Below are positions 52,662 through 63,328 of a DNA stretch of 64,000 bases, piece by piece. Source of the stretch: Ornithinibacter aureus (lineage in GTDB: Bacteria > Actinomycetota > Actinomycetes > Actinomycetales > Dermatophilaceae); NCBI RefSeq assembly GCF_009858245.1, contig NZ_VMSB01000001.1:868001-932000 (forward strand), read 5' to 3'. Position 1 is the first letter of the stretch, and each line of letters begins with the position of its first letter. The notes below the pieces were generated by a model that worked only from the letters and a program-made list of their open reading frames with translations, had not been told where the DNA came from and did no database searches. The position numbers and the translations under genes were made by a program.

Positions 52662-52851
52662 AAGGGATCAAATTCCGCCTTCAGATGGGCTCAATCTCGA
52701 CATCTGTGCAGTTCAGAAGGGGTGGTGGAAAGTGGAGCGCTTTGCGTGAACGCTCGGCGCCCAGACCACATCGGCACGTCGTGGGGCAAGATCGAGGGCA
52801 CCCGGAGCACCAACTGATCGTTGGCACACCACCGACGACGAAGGGATCACC

Positions 52852-53868
52852 GTGAGCGAACTGGACGACCACCGCCGAACCTCGACCGATTCGGACGCGC
52901 CGGCGCCGGCGCGGGGTGCCTCCCTCGACACGGTCCTGCAGGTGTCGGCGTCGCTGGCGGCCACCATGAACGCCGTCATCGAGGGCAAGCAGTCCGTGGT
53001 CCGCACCGCGATCACCGTGCTGCTCGCCGAGGGCCACCTTCTCGTCGAGGACGTCCCCGGGGTGGGCAAGACCCTGCTCGCAAAGACCCTCGCCCGCACC
53101 ATCGACTGCCGGGTGAGCAGGGTGCAGTTCACCCCCGACCTGCTCCCCAGCGACATCACCGGGGTCTCGGTCTTCAACCAGGACGTTCGTGACTTCGAGT
53201 TCCGGCCCGGCGCGATCTTCGCCAACGTCGTCGTCGGCGATGAGATCAACCGCGCCTCACCCAAGACCCAGAGCGCACTCCTGGAGTCGATGGAGGAAGG
53301 CCAGGTCACCGTTGACGGAACGACCTACGCCCTCCCACGGCCCTTCATCGTCATGGCCACCCAGAATCCCATCGAGATGGAGGGCACCTACCCTCTCCCG
53401 GAGGCGCAGCGCGACCGCTTCATGGCGCGGATCTCGATGGGGTACCCGTCGGCCCGTGCCGAGCTCGACATGCTCGATGTCCATGGCGGGGCTTCCCCCC
53501 TCGATGCCCTCCAACCGGTCACCGACGCCGCCACCGTCTCGGCGATGGTGCGGGCGGTGCGCGAGGTGCACGCCTCCCCCTCCGTGCGCCAGTACATCGT
53601 GGACCTCACCCACGCGACGCGTTCCAGCAGCGCCCTGCGCCTCGGTGCCTCGCCCCGCGCGACGATCCACCTGCTGCGCGCGTCTCGGGCCCACGCGGCC
53701 CTGGCCGGCCGTGACCACGTCCTGCCCGACGACGTCCAGCAGGTTGCCGTCCCGGTGCTGGCCCACCGACTCATCCCCACCGGTGAGACGCAGATGGCCC
53801 ACCGCAGCACAGCCGACGTCGTCCAGGACCTGCTCCAGCGAGTCCGGGTCCCCTCCCCGACGCGCTGA
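52852..53868 (+). CDS. MoxR family AAA+ ATPase
   Basis: 338 residues from GTG 52852. Walker A is EDVPGVGKTLLAKT, Walker B VVVGDEINRASPKTQ, and sensor VMATQNPIEMEGTYPLPEAQRDRFM is typical. MoxR proteins act as chaperone-like ATPases with VWA or DUF58 partners. The DUF58 and transglutaminase genes follow on the same strand; mraZ is divergent. Confidence 0.95.
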   Translation: MSELDDHRRTSTDSDAPAPARGASLDTVLQVSASLAATMNAVIEGKQSVVRTAITVLLAEGHLLVEDVPGVGKTLLAKTLARTIDCRVSRVQFTPDLLPSDITGVSVFNQDVRDFEFRPGAIFANVVVGDEINRASPKTQSALLESMEEGQVTVDGTTYALPRPFIVMATQNPIEMEGTYPLPEAQRDRFMARISMGYPSARAELDMLDVHGGASPLDALQPVTDAATVSAMVRAVREVHASPSVRQYIVDLTHATRSSSALRLGASPRATIHLLRASRAHAALAGRDHVLPDDVQQVAVPVLAHRLIPTGETQMAHRSTADVVQDLLQRVRVPSPTR

Positions 53869-53876
53869 GGACCACC

Positions 53877-55139
53877 GTGCTCCCGCTGCGACGCTCCCTG
53901 ACCACCCGAGGTGCGTCCTTCGTCGGCGCGGCCGTGGTGCTGCTCGCCTGCGGCATCCTGCTCGGACAGCCCGACCTGACCCGGATCGGGGTGCTGCTGA
54001 GTGCCATGACGGCCATGGGGCTGGTGCTCGTGCGCCGTCACGGGTTGCGCCTGGAGGTCGTGCGGACCGCCGTCCCCAGCCGAATCACCATCGACGAGCG
54101 TGCCGTGGTGACGGTGCGGGTACGCAACGGGGAGTCCACGGCATCCCCCGTCGTCATGGCCGAGGAGTCGATCGACTACGCCCTCGGCGACCGACCGCGG
54201 TTCGTGCTGCGCTCGCTGCGGCCCGGTGAGACGCAGGAGGTGCAGTACACCGTGCGCTCCCACAGTCGGGGGGTGCACCGCATCGGACCCCTCGGCGTGC
54301 GCGTCCGGGATCCGTTCGGCCTCACCCTGCGCACATCTGCCCTGAGCGGAGACGCCGAGGTCGTCGTGCTCCCCCGCGTGTTGCCCCTGCCCGGGGCACG
54401 CTCGCTCGGCAGCGGCATCGGATCCGAGGGCTCGGTGCCCCACATGGTCGCCCTGCACGGGGAGGACGACCAGACCGTTCGCGAGTACCGCGACGGCGAC
54501 GACCTGCGCCGCATCCACTGGCCGGCGAGCGCCCGCACCGGCGAGCTCATGGTGCGCCAGGAGGATCGACCGGCCAAGCGGCGAGCCGTCGTCATCCTCG
54601 ACTCACGCTCCACCGCGCACGCGGGGACGGGCCGCGCGAGCTCGCTCGAGTGGTGCGTCACGATGGCCGCCTCGGTCACGGCGCACGTGGTCGGCGCGGG
54701 GTATGCCGTGCACCTCCTCACCGCCGACGCCCGGTCCGACACCGGTGTCCGGCACGACGACTCCCACGAGGAAGGGCTCGAGACCCTGGCTCGTGTCACC
54801 CTTCAGTCACCGGAGAGCCTGCGAGCGGTGCTTCACGCCGCAAGCGTGCTGACCTCGCAGGGAGGTCTGGTCGTCTTCATCGGCGGTCCGCTCGACGACG
54901 TCGACGGGCGGGCGCTCGCGGCCCTGCGCCAACCGGGCTCCAGCGGCGCCGCGATCATCACCGACCCGGCATCCTTCGGCGGCCACCAGCGGCGCGGAGG
55001 CGCCGACGTCGCCTCAGCGTCGGCGTCCGTCGCGGCGCTGCACTCCAACGGGTGGCTGGCCACCGCCGTCGACGCGCAGACCACCGCGTCGCTCGCATGG
55101 GGTGCCGTCGTCGGCGCCCAGAGCGTGGGTGCACGGTGA
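53877..55139 (+). CDS. DUF58 domain protein, MoxR partner
   Basis: 420 residues from GTG 53877, 8 nt after moxR. Two N-terminal membrane segments (SFVGAAVVLLACGILLG and a second at about 35-50), a beta-rich part, then the DUF58 signature VREYRDGDDLRRIHWPASAR with a VWA-like fold after it (RAVVILDSRSTAH). It is coupled to the next gene by GTGA. Its role is unknown; the trio resembles operons linked to envelope stress or exopolymer formation. Confidence 0.9.
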   Translation: MLPLRRSLTTRGASFVGAAVVLLACGILLGQPDLTRIGVLLSAMTAMGLVLVRRHGLRLEVVRTAVPSRITIDERAVVTVRVRNGESTASPVVMAEESIDYALGDRPRFVLRSLRPGETQEVQYTVRSHSRGVHRIGPLGVRVRDPFGLTLRTSALSGDAEVVVLPRVLPLPGARSLGSGIGSEGSVPHMVALHGEDDQTVREYRDGDDLRRIHWPASARTGELMVRQEDRPAKRRAVVILDSRSTAHAGTGRASSLEWCVTMAASVTAHVVGAGYAVHLLTADARSDTGVRHDDSHEEGLETLARVTLQSPESLRAVLHAASVLTSQGGLVVFIGGPLDDVDGRALAALRQPGSSGAAIITDPASFGGHQRRGGADVASASASVAALHSNGWLATAVDAQTTASLAWGAVVGAQSVGAR

Positions 55140-57439
55140 ACCGGGCCCGGCCGATCGAGGCCCTGCTCGCGGCGCTCGCCACCACCGCCGTCACGCTCCC
55201 GGTGACCACGCTGTTCACCCCGAACACGTGGATGCGCCCGAGCATCGTCCTCGTCGCCGTGGTGGCCCTGACCGGTGCGGGATTGCGCACGCTGACCAGC
55301 CAGCGCCCCCTCGTGGTGCTCGGCCAGAGCACGGCTCTGGTCTACGCGGCAGCCCTCCTTCACGGCCGCGGGCACCTGTGGGCCGACCTGGTCCCGACGC
55401 CCGAGACCGGCAAGGCCTTCGGGATCCTGCTCACCCAGGCAGGCGAGACCGTGGCGATCTCAGCGGCACCGGCACCCTCGAACCGCGGCACCATCCTCGG
55501 GATCAGCCTCCTCGTCGGACTGACCGCCCTCGCTGTCGACGCCATCGGCGTGACCTATCGCAGCCCCGCACTGGCGGGCATCCCCCTGCTCGCCGCCTTC
55601 CTCGGGTCGGCGACGAACTCCGGCGACGGGCTGGCACCCTGGTATGCCGTTCCCGCCGCACTCTGCTGGCTCGCGCTCATGGGCCGGCAGTCCGTGGGGT
55701 CGCTGCGGGCGTGGGGCACGCCTGCGCCGCGCGCTGGCGGCCGGGCCGGCGCGGACCCGAGCACCTCCTTCGCGGCCACCGGGCGCATCGTCGGCGTCGC
55801 GGCCCTGGCGGCTGCCGTGGTGGTGCCGACGCTGATCCCCCACCTGCCGACGACGTTCATCGCCGACGGCCTCGGGCAGAGCAGCAACGGCCGGGGCGGG
55901 GGTGGGTCGAGCATCCAGCTGTCGTCGACGGTCGACATCGCCCGTGACCTCGAGAGCCGCTCGGACAACCCGGTGCTGCGCTACCGCTCCTCCTCGCAGG
56001 ACCTCCAACCGCTGCGCGTCGGGGTGCTCGACGACTACCGCAGAGGCCAGTGGCAGGCCCGCCAGGAGTTCTCGTTCGTTCCGATCGACGGTCAGATCCC
56101 GCCTCCGATCGCGGGGCCCGAGGTGCCGCGCCGAGTCGAACGCATCGAGGTCAGCGACAACGCCGTGGGGGCGCCCCAGGTGGCCCTACCCGCTGGCACC
56201 ATCTCGACGTCGCTGCCGGACGGCACGTGGAACGTCACCGTGGCCGGGGTCGTCCAGGCCACGACGGCCGCTGACTCCTACACCGCGGAGTTCATCGAGC
56301 TCGACCCGGAGCCAGGGCAGTTCGCCACCGGGCCCGACGCGTCACAGCTCGGCGTCGACCCCTCCACCCTCGCGCTGGACCGCCGCTCCGAGGACGAGGT
56401 GCGGGCGCTGCTCGCCGAGCTGACCGACGACGGCGACTCCGCCCTCGAGGTCGCCCAGGCGGTGCAGGCGTACCTGCGCAGCTCGCAGTTCACCTACTCC
56501 CTCGAGCTCGCCCAGGACGACGGCACCCTCCCCTCCGACCCGCTGCTGCGCTTCCTGGAGACCCGCCGCGGGTACTGCGTGCAGTTCAGCACCGCGATGA
56601 TCATGCTGACCCGGGCCGCCGGCATCCCGTCGCGCATGGCTGTTGGCTTCCTGCCCGGGGTTGCCGACGGTGACGATCGGGTGGTGCGGGTCAGCGACGC
56701 CCATGCCTGGCCCGAGCTGTACTTCCCCCAGCTCGGTTGGGTGCGATTCGAGCCCACCCCCGCGACGCAGAGCAACGCGGCCCCCGACTACAGCCTCGAG
56801 GCCTCCGACCCCGCGGCCACGGCCACCCCCACGCCGAGCGCCACCACGCCCACGGCATCCGCAGCGCCCTCGACTGCTCCGACGCGCGACCTGACCGACA
56901 ACGGCGGGATGGGCGCCGTCGACACCGGCGGGTTCTCCCCCGTCCGGTTCGTCACCGACAACGCCCTGACGCTGCTCGGCATCCTGGTCGTCGTCCTGGC
57001 CGTCTCGGCTGTCCCGTTCGGGGCGTGGCTCAGCCGGCGACGGGCTGCGCGAGCCGCCCGCGACGACGCCGAACGGGTCGAGGCGCAGTGGCAGAGCCTG
57101 CTGCTCCGGCTGCAGGACATCGGGTACGTGCCGCCGGACGGGACGACCCCCCGGCAGGCCTCACGCCAGATCACCAAGGCCGCGTACCTCACCCCGGACG
57201 AGGACCAAGCGCTGGGTCGTGTCGTCGCCACGGTCGAGCTGGCCCGATACGCCCGCCCGGGGACCGAGCTGCACGACGTCGCCGACGACGCACAGACCGT
57301 GTGGCGTGGGGCGCTGGGACGCCGCCGGCGGGTCGACAAGGTGCGGGCGCTGCTGCTTCCCGCCGAGGGTCGCGGCCTGTGGCGCAGCATCCTGCGGTTC
57401 AGCAGGCCCGGGCCAGCCGACAAGGACACCGACGAGTAA
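55136..57439 (+). CDS. TgpA-like transglutaminase-family membrane protein
   Basis: 767 residues from the GTG overlapping the DUF58 stop. N-terminal membrane segments (about six within residues 1-230) precede an extracytoplasmic transglutaminase-like domain. Its catalytic triad is visible: Cys in RRGYCVQFSTAM, His in SDAHAWPELYF and Asp-type partner in WVRFEPTP. A Thr/Pro/Ala linker, a further membrane segment and a DUF4129-like C-terminal cytoplasmic part follow. It completes the MoxR-DUF58-TgpA operon; substrate unknown. Confidence 0.93.
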   Translation: MNRARPIEALLAALATTAVTLPVTTLFTPNTWMRPSIVLVAVVALTGAGLRTLTSQRPLVVLGQSTALVYAAALLHGRGHLWADLVPTPETGKAFGILLTQAGETVAISAAPAPSNRGTILGISLLVGLTALAVDAIGVTYRSPALAGIPLLAAFLGSATNSGDGLAPWYAVPAALCWLALMGRQSVGSLRAWGTPAPRAGGRAGADPSTSFAATGRIVGVAALAAAVVVPTLIPHLPTTFIADGLGQSSNGRGGGGSSIQLSSTVDIARDLESRSDNPVLRYRSSSQDLQPLRVGVLDDYRRGQWQARQEFSFVPIDGQIPPPIAGPEVPRRVERIEVSDNAVGAPQVALPAGTISTSLPDGTWNVTVAGVVQATTAADSYTAEFIELDPEPGQFATGPDASQLGVDPSTLALDRRSEDEVRALLAELTDDGDSALEVAQAVQAYLRSSQFTYSLELAQDDGTLPSDPLLRFLETRRGYCVQFSTAMIMLTRAAGIPSRMAVGFLPGVADGDDRVVRVSDAHAWPELYFPQLGWVRFEPTPATQSNAAPDYSLEASDPAATATPTPSATTPTASAAPSTAPTRDLTDNGGMGAVDTGGFSPVRFVTDNALTLLGILVVVLAVSAVPFGAWLSRRRAARAARDDAERVEAQWQSLLLRLQDIGYVPPDGTTPRQASRQITKAAYLTPDEDQALGRVVATVELARYARPGTELHDVADDAQTVWRGALGRRRRVDKVRALLLPAEGRGLWRSILRFSRPGPADKDTDE

Positions 57440-57557
57440 CGCGCACATCATCGGAGCCGACCGTTACCTTGGCGGTAGTCCTCAAACTGGGGATCAGCCC
57501 CCCGGCGAGCTCCTCCCAGGCGCACCCGTCCCCCGGCGCAATCACCTCGACCCCGCT

Positions 57558-57604
57558 CACCGCGACGGCCCCACCATCGCGCAGATGGTGGGGCCGTCGC
57601 GGTG
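57558..57604. terminator. Bidirectional terminator between tgpA and rpoD
   Basis: 20-bp perfect arms (57558-57577 and 57585-57604) with a 7-nt loop, between the plus-strand operon and the convergent sigma factor gene; 17 bp after the rpoD stop. Confidence 0.88.
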
Positions 57605-57620
57605 TCACGACAGGGACGGC

Positions 57621-59438
<1,818 letters not shown>

Positions 59439-59576
59439 CAACAACCTTTCGTCGCGGAAAACCGGGATCCGGGCGCGCAGAGCAACGCCGGGGCCGGCTG
59501 AGGGGGAGGTCCTGTGCGACACCGTGTCGTCCGGCCGAGGTGGCTGGGCCGGGGGTGTGGCCAGGTGCGCTCTTCC

Positions 59577-59582
59577 ATTATA
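59577..59582 (-). promoter_or_regulatory. Consensus -10 element upstream of rpoD
   Basis: Perfect TATAAT on the minus strand, predicting a start near 59570 and a 5' leader of about 130 nt. No matching -35 is seen. Confidence 0.55.
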
Positions 59583-59670
59583 AAACGCGCGTGCCCATTC
59601 CGGCACATCGCACCGGGTGTCACCGGTGGCAATCGAGGTGCGCGAGAGCCGAGAAGGAGCAGACGATCAA

Positions 59671-59737
59671 CTGTGCTCAGCCCGTCAGCTGTGCTCAGCC
59701 CGTCAGCCGTGCTCAGCCCGATCAGCCGTGCTCAGCC
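59671..59737 (-). repeat. Three and a half 18-19 bp tandem repeats overlapping a usp stop
   Basis: Copies start at 59671, 59689, 59707 and 59726. The last contains the stop codon of the universal stress protein gene, so the array looks like repeated duplication of that gene's 3' end. Confidence 0.88.
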
Positions 59738-60127
59738 TTTGACGGCGAGCACCGCACAGGGAGCGTCGAGCAGAATGCGCTGGGCGTTGGAGCCCAGGAT
59801 CAGCTTCCCGACCGGGGTGCGGCGCCGCAGGCCGATGACGATCAGGTCGGCGTCGGTGCCATTGGCGACGGCGATGAGGTCCTCGGCGGGCTCGTTGCCA
59901 CGCACGAGCTGGCGGACCTCGAGCTCGAGGCCGTGGCCACTCAGCTCGTCGGTGACGCGCTGGAGCTCGGCCTCGGCAGTCTGGCTCGTGTCGTCGTCGT
60001 AGTCCCGACCACCACGGTTGGAGTTGATGACGACGAGCTTGGACTGGCGCAACCTCGCCTCCTCGACCGCTCGGGCGAGGGCTGCCCGCCCTTCCTTGGT
60101 CGGTACGAACCCGACGACGATGGTCAC
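59732..60127 (-). CDS. Universal stress protein, single domain
   Basis: 131 residues. VVGFVPTKEGRAALARAVEEA at the start and the nucleotide-binding GLRRRTPVGKLILGSNAQRIL pattern (G-x2-...-GS) place it in the Usp family; PCAVLAVKG is the usual C-terminal strand. Single-domain Usp proteins dimerise. AAGGAGG lies 9-15 nt before the ATG. Confidence 0.9.
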   Translation of the reverse strand: MTIVVGFVPTKEGRAALARAVEEARLRQSKLVVINSNRGGRDYDDDTSQTAEAELQRVTDELSGHGLELEVRQLVRGNEPAEDLIAVANGTDADLIVIGLRRRTPVGKLILGSNAQRILLDAPCAVLAVKG

Positions 60128-60192
60128 GATTATCCTCCTTGGGGGCGGGACTGCACTGTCTCGTGAATGACGTTACCGCAGTCAGGGAGCCC

Positions 60193-61323
60193 TCAGGCAG
60201 TGCCGAGCGAGCGCGCGATGACAGCACCGACCTGATCGGTCTCGATGAGGAAGCCGTCGTGGCCGAACCGCGACTCGATCACCGAGAACTCGGTGCCCGT
60301 CCTGGCCGCCACCATCGCCTCCGACAACCGCAGGGGGTACAGACGGTCGGTGGTCACCCCGGCCACGTGCAGCGCTCCCCGGTAGGCCCGGAGGGCGCTG
60401 GCCACTCCCCCGCGGCCTCGCCCGACGTCGTGGCTGTTCATCGCCTCGGTGAGCACCACGTAGCTGTTGGGGTCGAAGCGCCGAGCGAGCTTGGCTGCGT
60501 GGTGGTCAAGGTAGCTCTCGACGTCGTAGCGCCCTCCGCCACCGAGCGGGTCCTCGCCCGCCCTGGGCGAACGGCCGAACCGGTCGTCGAGCTCACCCTC
60601 GTGACGGTAGGTGGTGTGGGCGATCCGCCGGGCGATGCCCATCCCCGTGACCGGCCAGTCCTCGTACCCGTAGTAGTCGCCGCCCCGGTACGCAGGATCG
60701 GAGCGGATCGCCAGGAGCTGTGGCAGGCACCAGGCCACCTGGTCGGCCGTGGCGTACGGGGTCGACGCGAGCACGAGGGTGCGTTCGACGCGCTCGGCCT
60801 GGCCCGTGGCCCACTCCAGGGCACGCATCCCGCCCATCGACCCGCCGAGCACCCCGTGCCACCGCTCGATCCCGAGCGCATCGGCCAGAGCCACTTCCGC
60901 GGCCACCTGATCGCGGATCGTGATGAAGGGGAACCGGCCTCCCCACGGCCGACCGTCAGGGTCCGCGGATGCCGGCCCCGTGCTCCCCTGGCACCCACCG
61001 AGCACATTGCTCGCCACGACGAACAGTTCGTTGGTGTCCAGCGGCGCCCCCGGCCCGATCAGGCCCGGCCACCAGCCGGGTGACGCGTGCCCGGGGCCGA
61101 CCTCACCCACGACGTGGCTGTCACCGGTGAGGGCGTGCTCCACGAGCACGGCGTTGTCCCCCGATGGCGAGAGCGTCCCCCAGGTCTCGTAGGCCACGGT
61201 CACGTCCGGCAGGACCCCACCGCGCTCGAGCGACAGGTCCCCCACGGCCGCGAACAACCGGTCCCCGACGGGGTCGCCTGCACGCCAGACCGCCGAGGTG
61301 GACCTCGTGGGGGTGGCTGTCAT
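60193..61323 (-). CDS. metX: Homoserine O-acetyltransferase
   Basis: 376 residues from MTATPTRSTSAVW with AAGGAG 9 nt upstream. Alpha/beta hydrolase fold: VAYETWGTLSPSGDNAVLVEHAL, GCQGSTGPASADPDG, nucleophile elbow GGSMGGMRALEW with the catalytic Ser, the Asp in TDRLYPLR and the His in GHDGFLIE. It activates homoserine for methionine synthesis. No metY is in the window. A SAM-IV-type riboswitch precedes it. Confidence 0.96.
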   Translation of the reverse strand: MTATPTRSTSAVWRAGDPVGDRLFAAVGDLSLERGGVLPDVTVAYETWGTLSPSGDNAVLVEHALTGDSHVVGEVGPGHASPGWWPGLIGPGAPLDTNELFVVASNVLGGCQGSTGPASADPDGRPWGGRFPFITIRDQVAAEVALADALGIERWHGVLGGSMGGMRALEWATGQAERVERTLVLASTPYATADQVAWCLPQLLAIRSDPAYRGGDYYGYEDWPVTGMGIARRIAHTTYRHEGELDDRFGRSPRAGEDPLGGGGRYDVESYLDHHAAKLARRFDPNSYVVLTEAMNSHDVGRGRGGVASALRAYRGALHVAGVTTDRLYPLRLSEAMVAARTGTEFSVIESRFGHDGFLIETDQVGAVIARSLGTA

Positions 61324-61374
61324 GACAGGTGCTCCTTGACCATCGCGCTTGCCGCACCGGGACGGGTGGGGCCG

Positions 61375-61451
61375 GGTCATCACCCGGGGCACCCCACCGC
61401 GAGGAGGGTTGCCGCCCAGCAAACCGGGGTTTGGCACTGGGACTCATGACC
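61375..61451 (-). promoter_or_regulatory. SAM-IV-type riboswitch upstream of metX
   Basis: Read on minus, the P1 strands are GGTCAT and ATGACC, and the core includes GAGTCCCAGTGCCAAACC and GGGCGGCAACCCTCC followed by GGTGGGGTGCCCCGGGTGATGACC-type closure. These are the conserved features of actinobacterial SAM-IV RNAs, which control methionine genes. About 50 nt between it and the metX start probably hold the remaining pseudoknot stem and expression platform. Confidence 0.88.
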
Positions 61452-61506
61452 GGCCTCCATGCTAAACCGCCCCTGACCTGCATGTCCCAGTGCGTCCGAG
61501 TTCCGG

Positions 61507-62619
61507 TCAGCCCGCGCGGCCCAACCTGTCGTCGCCGCCCTGCGTCACCCCCTCCGTCGTGGTGATGGCGGGAAATCGGATGCCGCCGTCGATGAGTTTC
61601 GCGAGGAGCGCGGCCAGGCGGTAGTCGGGAGCGAGGAGTTGCGCCCGCTCGATCGCTGCACGCGCGATCGTTCCGTCCCCGCTGGCCCAGGCCACATGGG
61701 CCACGACCGTGCAGACGGCCGCCGCCTCCTGCGCTGCCTCGTCCGGCAGCGAGCGGCACAGCGAGACCAACCGCCGCAGCACCTCGTCACTGCCCTCGCC
61801 CGGCTCGCCGTCGAAGCCCATCCCTCCCCACGAGGGCATCGTCGACTCCAGCAGAAGCACGGCACCGCGGTGGAGGTCGGCGAGCGGCAGCACCCCGGGA
61901 GCCAGCCACGCGATGACGGCATCGCGCCAGGCGATGTCGTGCAACCCGAGCGCGAGGTCCGCAACGACGGTCGGCGACGGGCGCTGCCCACCACCATCGC
62001 GGGCCATACCGTCGGTAGGCGGTCGGCGCAGGACCTCCGCCCACGCCCGCGCGGAGCGACGACGCAACCGGCGACGCGGCATCCCCTCGCGTGCCCCGAT
62101 CGCGGCGGCCACACCCGTGCTGGCGACGGGGTCGGCCCGGACCAGGTCGTCGACCGCGCTGCGCGAGAGCAGCGGGGCGCGCCCTCGTGCGACGTACTCG
62201 GCCACGCCCACCACATCGGCCGGGTCCGGAAGGGCGATTCCTTCCGCAGGACAGCAGTCCTGGTCACAGCGCGGGGAGTAGCGCCGGCCGTCCCTGACGA
62301 CCAGGACGTCGAGCACATCGACGCCCACCTGCTCGAGGTGGTCGGCCACCGCGAGCGAGAGGGGGACGCTCGCGTCGACCCGGTCCTCGAACGACACGAC
62401 GATGGCCGCGCTGGCGCCGTCGCGGACCATCGGCCCGGTGAGCCAGGTGGCGACCTCGGCCTCACGACCGGGTGGTGGGATGTCGACCCGGGCGACGAGC
62501 CCGAGGAGACGGCCACGGATGGAGACGACCACGACGCTGTCGCGCGGGTGGTAGCCCAGGTGATAGGGCAGGACCGAGACGATGTCGCCCGGCCCTCGAA
62601 GGGTGATGTCTGGTGTCAT
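61507..62619 (-). CDS. DUF4192 family protein
   Basis: 370 residues. The N-terminal ITLRGPGDIVSVLPYHLGYH and RDSVVVVSIRGRLLGL are the DUF4192 signature. Two Cys-containing loops (CDQDCCPAEG) and LALGLHDIAWRDAVIAWLAPG follow, with a helical C-terminus. The family is confined to actinobacteria and has no known function. The Shine-Dalgarno sequence lies in the hairpin at 62623-62652. Confidence 0.88.
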   Translation of the reverse strand: MTPDITLRGPGDIVSVLPYHLGYHPRDSVVVVSIRGRLLGLVARVDIPPPGREAEVATWLTGPMVRDGASAAIVVSFEDRVDASVPLSLAVADHLEQVGVDVLDVLVVRDGRRYSPRCDQDCCPAEGIALPDPADVVGVAEYVARGRAPLLSRSAVDDLVRADPVASTGVAAAIGAREGMPRRRLRRRSARAWAEVLRRPPTDGMARDGGGQRPSPTVVADLALGLHDIAWRDAVIAWLAPGVLPLADLHRGAVLLLESTMPSWGGMGFDGEPGEGSDEVLRRLVSLCRSLPDEAAQEAAAVCTVVAHVAWASGDGTIARAAIERAQLLAPDYRLAALLAKLIDGGIRFPAITTTEGVTQGGDDRLGRAG

Positions 62620-62622
62620 GAC

Positions 62623-62652
62623 GACACCCTCCCCGCATGCGAGGAGGGTGTC
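62623..62652 (-). promoter_or_regulatory. Hairpin sequestering the Shine-Dalgarno of the DUF4192 gene
   Basis: 10-bp perfect arms (62623-62632 and 62643-62652). On minus, the 3' arm contains GGAGGG, 7 nt before the ATG at 62619. It could equally be the terminator of the YkvA gene, whose stop is 88 bp upstream. Confidence 0.6.
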
Positions 62653-62740
62653 AGGTCAAGGCCGAAGGGCCTGTGGACAAGGGTGCGTCAGCGCCCGGTT
62701 GTGGACAACCGCACCCGCAGCGACGCGGGCCCGGCGGACG

Positions 62741-63160
62741 TCAGCGGATGACGTCGCCGCGAACGGTGTGGGACGTCGAGGAGGAGCCGCCGGGGAACGC
62801 GTGCCCCGAGGAGGCGGCGTAGGCGGGCGAGACCTGCGCGAGCTCCCACTCGAGGAACGCCTCGGTCTCCTCGACGAACTGCGTGGCCAGCCATGCCATG
62901 ACGAGCGCGTCGTCCGCGAGCCCGGCCAGCAGAACGAACTCGGGGATGAGGTCGAGCGGGGACACGATGTAGGCGAGGGCGGCGACCATGAGAGCGAGGC
63001 GGCCCTTGCTGATCGCGGTGTACTCCCCCGTGATCGCGGCCCGCACGAGTCGGGGGAAGGCCCCGGCACGCTCACCGAGCGAGGGGCCGCCGGGACGGAT
63101 CGCGACGCGGACGGCCTGGTAGACGGCGGCGATGGCCGCGAAGCGCTTGGGTGATGCCAT
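62741..63160 (-). CDS. YkvA/DUF1232 family membrane protein
   Basis: 139 residues from MASPKRFAAIAA with AGGAGG upstream. The DUF1232 core is GRLALMVAALAYIVSPLDLIPEF followed by LAGLADDALVMAWL, a conserved short membrane hairpin. The C-terminal tail is Ser/Gly-rich. Function unknown. Confidence 0.9.
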   Translation of the reverse strand: MASPKRFAAIAAVYQAVRVAIRPGGPSLGERAGAFPRLVRAAITGEYTAISKGRLALMVAALAYIVSPLDLIPEFVLLAGLADDALVMAWLATQFVEETEAFLEWELAQVSPAYAASSGHAFPGGSSSTSHTVRGDVIR

Positions 63161-63328
63161 GGGTTCCTCCTGGGTCAAGCCGGTCACTCGTGGGCGTGGG
63201 TGCATCACGGTGCCGTTGTGCTCAACGAAGGACGTACGGCGGGTGATTCCCGTTCCCGGACCAGACGTGATGCGCGCCTCGCTCCTCAGGTGCCCCTCAG
63301 CGGCCCGACCGAGCAGGCCTCTGCAGCC

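Noticed and set aside
59671-59737. Short repeat array as a CRISPR remnant
   Set aside because: Units are directly adjacent without spacers and extend from a gene's stop codon.
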